Origin: Corynebacterium felinum
Lineage (GTDB): Bacteria > Actinomycetota > Actinomycetes > Mycobacteriales > Mycobacteriaceae
Assembly (NCBI RefSeq): GCF_030408755.1
Contig: NZ_CP047209.1
Coordinates: 1,736,001-1,800,000, forward strand
Reading direction: 5' to 3'
DNA: 64,000 nt
Shown in pieces: positions 59,974 to 64,000 of this stretch. Below the pieces are notes generated by a model. That model had not been told where the DNA came from. It saw only the letters and a program-made list of their open reading frames with translations, and searched no databases. How positions within the stretch are numbered: position 1 is the first letter of the stretch; each line of letters begins with the position of its first letter. The position numbers were made by a program, and so were the translations under genes.

Positions 59974-61569
59974 TTATACAGTTTCGCGCCTAAACTCACG
60001 CAGCTCCTCTGCCAACGACACAGGAAGACGCACCTCAACTAACGTGCCTTCCTCCGTGTACTCCTCATTCAACACGGTGCCCAACTTATGCACACGCGAA
60101 ACCACATCTCCACGAGTAAACGGAATCAGCAACTGCACATGCGCATCCAAGGAGTTGAGGAACAACTCCACGCGAGCTTCCAGCTCCGCAATCCCCTCAC
60201 CAGTATGCGCAGAGACAAACACAATGTCATCAATCGCATGACGCAACTCCGCCAACACCAAAGGATCAGCCGCATCAATCTTGTTCGCCACAATAATCTC
60301 CGGCGGTGCCTGGCAACCCAACTCCCGAACAATATCGGAAATCACACCATTAACAGCCTCAATCTGCTTCAGTGGGAACGGATCAGAAGCATCCACCACA
60401 TGCAACACTAAATCAGCCTCCACAACCTCTTCCAAGGTCGAACGGAACGCTTCAACCAACTGAGTAGGCAAATGGCGAACAAAACCCACAGTGTCGGTAA
60501 ACACCACCTGGCGTCCATCAGCAAGCTCTGCGCGCCGGGTTGTTGGGTCTAGGGTTGCAAACAGTGCATCTTCGACCAACACTCCGGCACCGGTCAGTGC
60601 GTTGATGAGGGAGGATTTACCAGCATTGGTGTAGCCTGCGATCGCAATTTGCGGAATGGTGGAGGCGCGACGTTGCTGGCGTTTAATGTCGCGGGCGGTT
60701 TTCATTCCGGAAATTTCTTTCCGAAGTTTCGCCATATCGGTGCGTAGACGGCGACGGTCCGCTTCAATCTTGGTTTCACCAGGTCCACGCAGACCCACAC
60801 CACCGTTGGAACCGGCTCGGCCACCAGCCTGGCGCGAAAGCGCCCCGCCCCAACCACGCACGCGAGTAATCAGATACTCCATTTGCGCCAGTGAAACCTG
60901 CGCTTTACCTTCCTTGCTTTTCGCGTGCTGGGCAAAAATATCAAGGATGAGCATGGTTCGGTCAATGACCTTCACGTCAAGCGCTTTTTCCAACGCGATC
61001 ATTTGGCCAGGCGAAAGCTCACCGTCGCACACAACGGTGTCGACACCGGTGGCGACAACAATGTCTTTGAGCTCTTTGACTTTGCCGGAACCAATATAGG
61101 TACCGGGGTCTGGCCGATCACGCTTTTGATAGAGCATGTCTACGACTTCAGAACCTGCGGTTTCGGCAAGTGCTGCGAGCTCTTGCATGTTCGCTTCAAT
61201 TTCTGCGGTGGTACCTTCGGTCCACACGCCCACGAGGATAACGCGTTCGAGGCGCAGTTTACGGTATTCAACGTCGTAGCCGTCGTCCTGATCGGTGGCA
61301 TGAATACCAGATCCGCGGGTGAGGCTTCGCAATGATGCACGCGCCTCAAGGTCAAGTTCGCCCACAGTGGGAACGTCTGCACTTGTGGTTGGTGCGCTTG
61401 CGCCTTCGCGTGCTGTGTTCTCGCGGGCAGATGTTGGTGTGCTTACTTCGAGCAAACCGGAGAGATCTTCGCCTTCGGGTTCGGCGGGAATTGTTGGAGT
61501 GTGATTCTTGAATGCTTGTGTGAGCAGCTCATCAACTGTGAGGTGCTGTGAAGATTTATCTTTAGTCAT
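59974..61569 (-). CDS. hflX: Ribosome-associated GTPase HflX
   Basis: HflX binds the large ribosomal subunit and splits or rescues stalled ribosomes. The 531-residue protein has a variable Ser/Thr/Glu-rich N-terminus of about 100 residues and the HflX domain (RDRPDPGTYIGSGKVKEL, LRGPGETKIEADRR). The GTPase domain has G1 GYTNAGKSSLINAL near 330, G3 FTDTVGFVRHLP and G4 VANKIDAADP. The ATG at 61567-61569 lies behind AGGAAG. A palindrome sits directly upstream of that site. Confidence 0.95.
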   Translation of the reverse strand: MTKDKSSQHLTVDELLTQAFKNHTPTIPAEPEGEDLSGLLEVSTPTSARENTAREGASAPTTSADVPTVGELDLEARASLRSLTRGSGIHATDQDDGYDVEYRKLRLERVILVGVWTEGTTAEIEANMQELAALAETAGSEVVDMLYQKRDRPDPGTYIGSGKVKELKDIVVATGVDTVVCDGELSPGQMIALEKALDVKVIDRTMLILDIFAQHAKSKEGKAQVSLAQMEYLITRVRGWGGALSRQAGGRAGSNGGVGLRGPGETKIEADRRRLRTDMAKLRKEISGMKTARDIKRQQRRASTIPQIAIAGYTNAGKSSLINALTGAGVLVEDALFATLDPTTRRAELADGRQVVFTDTVGFVRHLPTQLVEAFRSTLEEVVEADLVLHVVDASDPFPLKQIEAVNGVISDIVRELGCQAPPEIIVANKIDAADPLVLAELRHAIDDIVFVSAHTGEGIAELEARVELFLNSLDAHVQLLIPFTRGDVVSRVHKLGTVLNEEYTEEGTLVEVRLPVSLAEELREFRRETV

Positions 61570-62859
61570 CGTTGCTTCCTATTGTTGCACTTTGCGCAAC
61601 AACTTTGCCAATGATAGCCAAAAGAACCAGCACATCAGGTAGGCGCACACCACCCCCTTGAGCCCAACCAACACACCTTTCGACCTGCACCTATCCCCTT
61701 TTTCCCTTCCCATACCCACTTTCCATCCCCTTCCTGCGACATCCCCTATTATCTAGCCCACCTACATCCCAGCCCGTCCACCTACATCCCACACCTTTGC
61801 GCATTCCCCACACTGTTAATCCCTCGCCCAGCCAGCTCATGAGTCCAAGCAACGTGCTCTATAGCTCTCACAACTTCTTGGCTTGCAACTATGCCCTGTG
61901 CACATGCACACATTGAGGTTTTCTTATCAGGACAATGCAGTGGGTAAAGAATGCTCGAAACCCGACGGTGCACTGAGGCATGAGCGACGTGATGTGTTCA
62001 GGAAAAGCCCTGCACACCCCAGACAAAAAACATACCTATAAATATGTGGGAATTGATTCAAAATTACTGATTCGACTTTCAGCAAATAAGTGGAAAATTG
62101 ACCTGCGGTTTTATGGGTAGCACGTGCTCTATGTCGAATCAATATTTTTCTTATATATCGCAAAGCCCCATGGCTCTACCAAGAACAGTGTTGCCGATGC
62201 ATGCACGATCACAGAGTGGATGCGGTGAATTTCACGCGCGTGCGTGTCGATCCGAGTTTCGTTTCCCTTCGGATACGGGGCAGTAACGTGTTGGAGCAAT
62301 GGTTACGCTCGCCACGATGCCAGACACGAAAGCAGTCATGGTTTTTCACCACGCGGCGATGATCACATGGACTTTCAAAGAATCCTTGGAACAATGAAGT
62401 CTTCACTACCTCCCCTGATGACCTTGTAAATATATCGAGGTTGAAAATTAAGGGATGCCCATGATGACAGCACACTCAAGCATGCATGCGTTGAAGATCA
62501 GCCTGATTTTCAGGATCACACACCACTACATGCCTCTGCATACTTGGTAACACCGTTGCACCCACCAAACCCCCAACACCGCGGGTTATCGTTTGATGCG
62601 TGTTTTTCTGGTGAGAAAACCTCAATCATGAGAAACCACTCTGTTGGGTTCAGCTGCGCACTCAACGCCGGTGGTGGCGTCGATAAGCAACAGCACAACA
62701 TGCTTCACTACCTCCTATCTTGCCCGCCAATTATTCCTGCTCTCAGTGGAATAAGGTCGCAGTCACTTCGCCAGCACACAGGATGAAGTGTCCACACTGA
62801 AGGGTGTGGAAGAAACCACAACTCTGTGAAACATCACCCTGCGTCGTAGAATATCCTGC
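61570..62859. other. 1.3-kb region without a supportable gene
   Basis: It contains a palindrome (TTGTTGC at 61582, GCAACAA at 61596) just before the hflX ribosome site. A pyrimidine tract runs from about 61690 to 61745. A 14-bp direct repeat, CCACCTACATCCCA, is at 61758 and 61778. Several frames of 60-90 codons lack domains, ribosome sites or consistent composition, and some may be remnants of decayed genes. No tRNA or known RNA family is recognised. Confidence 0.5.
61758..61791. repeat. 14-bp direct repeat
   Basis: CCACCTACATCCCA occurs at 61758-61771 and again at 61778-61791, with six bases between the copies. It lies at the end of a pyrimidine-rich tract upstream of hflX. Confidence 0.7.
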
Positions 62860-63618
62860 ATGAGCAATGATCTTTTGGCCCTCGGAATGAAATTCGACAA
62901 ATGGCAAGACGCTGTGGAAGCCGCAATCGCCACCGACAAACTCTCAGTCACCGGCGAAGTACGCGGGGGGCAACTGATCCAATACTCCGACAGCTCCGGC
63001 GCACAGATTAATATTCTCGCCGTCGAACCCTTCGCCACCTACACCGGATTCGATTCCGTCGCCATGAGCTTCGCGCACGTCAGCATGATCAACGATGTTC
63101 TCGCACTCTGCGAAATCGTCGACTACAACGGCCAGCCCGTCACCACCGTTGCCTGCAACCTCGCCCAAGGCCCACTGCTAGCCGACGAACCCGAGCAACG
63201 CTGGCAGCAACTCTCCGTCACCGCTCTAGCCAACGAAGCGGGGCTGCGCACCTACCCCAGCGTCGATGCCTACACCAACGAATCTGGCACCCACCCAGGC
63301 TCCCTCATCTCCCACGGCGCAGCCATCGTTGCCAGCGGAAACGGCGCAGAACACCCTGATGCCTCCGCACAATTTACCGCACGCGTTTTAGAAGCCGAAT
63401 ACCGCACCAATGACCTCACCGGGCAGCGCTTCATCCACGCAACCGTCGACGGTTCCTTCGCCTACGATGTGTGCATCCCCGACTGCATCGACCTGCCCGA
63501 AAAGAACTCCGTCATCACCGGCGACGCCGTCATGGTTGCCACCATTATCGCCCCCAGCGGGTGTGGCAGCGACGGCGGTGGATGCGGATCTGGCGGATGC
63601 GGTTGCGGTGGCCACTAA
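62860..63618 (+). CDS. Protein of unknown function with Cys/Gly-rich C-terminus
   Basis: The 252-residue protein starts MSNDLLALGMKFDKWQDAVEAAI (ATG 62860). It appears to be a soluble alpha/beta protein without signal peptide or membrane helix (LSVTGEVRGGQLIQYSDSSG, YRTNDLTGQRFIHATVDGSFAYDVCIPDCI). The last 20 residues read SGCGSDGGGCGSGGCGCGGH, with five cysteines and a final His, which looks like a metal-binding tail. I do not recognise the family. The codon use resembles the neighbours. It reads in the same direction as the next, truncated gene. Confidence 0.72.
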   Translation: MSNDLLALGMKFDKWQDAVEAAIATDKLSVTGEVRGGQLIQYSDSSGAQINILAVEPFATYTGFDSVAMSFAHVSMINDVLALCEIVDYNGQPVTTVACNLAQGPLLADEPEQRWQQLSVTALANEAGLRTYPSVDAYTNESGTHPGSLISHGAAIVASGNGAEHPDASAQFTARVLEAEYRTNDLTGQRFIHATVDGSFAYDVCIPDCIDLPEKNSVITGDAVMVATIIAPSGCGSDGGGCGSGGCGCGGH

Positions 63619-63727
63619 TTGATATACAATTTCATCAAAGTCACTGTATTTGTCAACACTAATGAATACAATGATCCTTAAATTCCAATTAGACCCTATT
63701 ATTTATTTCTTGTAATCTGGTTCCCCT

Positions 63728-64000
63728 ATGAAGGACTTAGACGCACTCGATCATGACAACCGCGAGCCTTGGTGGCCATGGGCGGTTGTCATCCTCGGCT
63801 GCATCCTCCTTGTCTACTTCCTGCGCTACGAAGGATTCATCCTCGCAGCCATCATTATGGCAGTGGCCATATTCGTTGCCCGCTCCCAGCCCCATAACCA
63901 AGAAGCAACAGCACTGAAGTCTTCCATCACGCTTTCACGCGAAGATATCGAAGACACGCTCGCGAAATACGATCAGTTCCTCAGCAGCCCCGATGTGGAT
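63728..64000 (+). CDS. Small membrane protein, 5' part (cut by window end)
   Basis: The 91 visible codons start MKDLDALDHDNREPWWPWAVV. Two adjoining hydrophobic helices follow (WAVVILGCILLVYFLRY and GFILAAIIMAVAIFVA), then a polar part (SSITLSREDIEDTLAKYDQFL). It resembles a conserved corynebacterial membrane protein with a cytoplasmic domain, but I cannot name the family. The rest lies beyond base 64000. Confidence 0.7.
   Translation, partial: MKDLDALDHDNREPWWPWAVVILGCILLVYFLRYEGFILAAIIMAVAIFVARSQPHNQEATALKSSITLSREDIEDTLAKYDQFLSSPDVD

Noticed and set aside
1..64000. tRNA, rRNA, CRISPR arrays, intact prophage or insertion sequences
   Set aside because: No cloverleaf with CCA-type end, no regularly spaced direct repeats, and no integrase or complete transposase frame was seen on either strand.

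Overview
The window is chromosomal DNA of a Corynebacterium. Three things support this. The DtxR protein has a N-terminal half nearly the same as my recollection of the C. diphtheriae protein. The order dxs / RNA methyltransferase / DUF3159 / DUF3710 / dut / DUF3093 / DUF4193 / suhB / ppgK / sigA / sigB / dtxR is typical of Mycobacteriales. The block nrdR-divS-lexA-sugR-ptsI-fruR-fruK-fruA-ptsH is the arrangement known from C. glutamicum. By eye the base composition is only a little above 50 % G+C, which fits the diphtheriae/ulcerans side of the genus, but I do not name a species. GTG and TTG starts are frequent. I saw no tRNA, rRNA, CRISPR array or intact insertion sequence.

Region 1 (1-17.5 kb). 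A minus-strand series runs from dut down to the truncated dxs (isoprenoid precursor synthesis), with DUF3710, DUF3159 and a TrmA/RlmD-type RNA methyltransferase between. A small accessory pocket at 5.4-7.3 kb holds an unlisted 59-codon VbhA-like antitoxin gene, a decayed inverted-repeat element and a small membrane protein. DUF4193, suhB, ppgK and sigA follow, then a DUF418 membrane protein, a DUF4190 protein, an SF2 helicase with DUF3039, and DUF3099.

Region 2 (17.6-30.8 kb). A class I methyltransferase, dtd, sigB behind a good SigH-type promoter, and dtxR lie on the plus strand. galE, expected after dtxR, is absent. DUF4192, a PAC2 protein and a Ski2-like helicase come next. The peroxide-defence set ahpC-ahpD is divergent from oxyR.

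Region 3 (30.8-48.5 kb). Two paralogous Pro/Tyr-rich membrane proteins and hrpA precede nrdR, divS and lexA. The divS-lexA intergenic region carries seven TTCGAA cores. The sugar phosphotransferase block follows: regulator SugR, general enzyme I, regulator FruR, 1-phosphofructokinase, fructose enzyme II and HPr. Together they take up fructose as fructose 1-phosphate and convert it to fructose 1,6-bisphosphate.

Region 4 (48.6-58.4 kb). A histidine utilisation island is present. hutH makes urocanate, hutU hydrates it, hutI opens the ring, and hutG releases glutamate and formamide. The IclR-type gene next to hutG is probably the regulator, and a 14-bp palindrome overlaps the likely hutUI promoter. 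A large repeat protein of unknown function sits inside the island.

Region 5 (58.4-64 kb). A uracil permease and hflX are followed by a 1.3-kb stretch without a supportable gene, a protein with a Cys/Gly-rich tail, and the start of a small membrane protein cut by the window end. Most convergent gene pairs are separated by strong bidirectional terminator hairpins.
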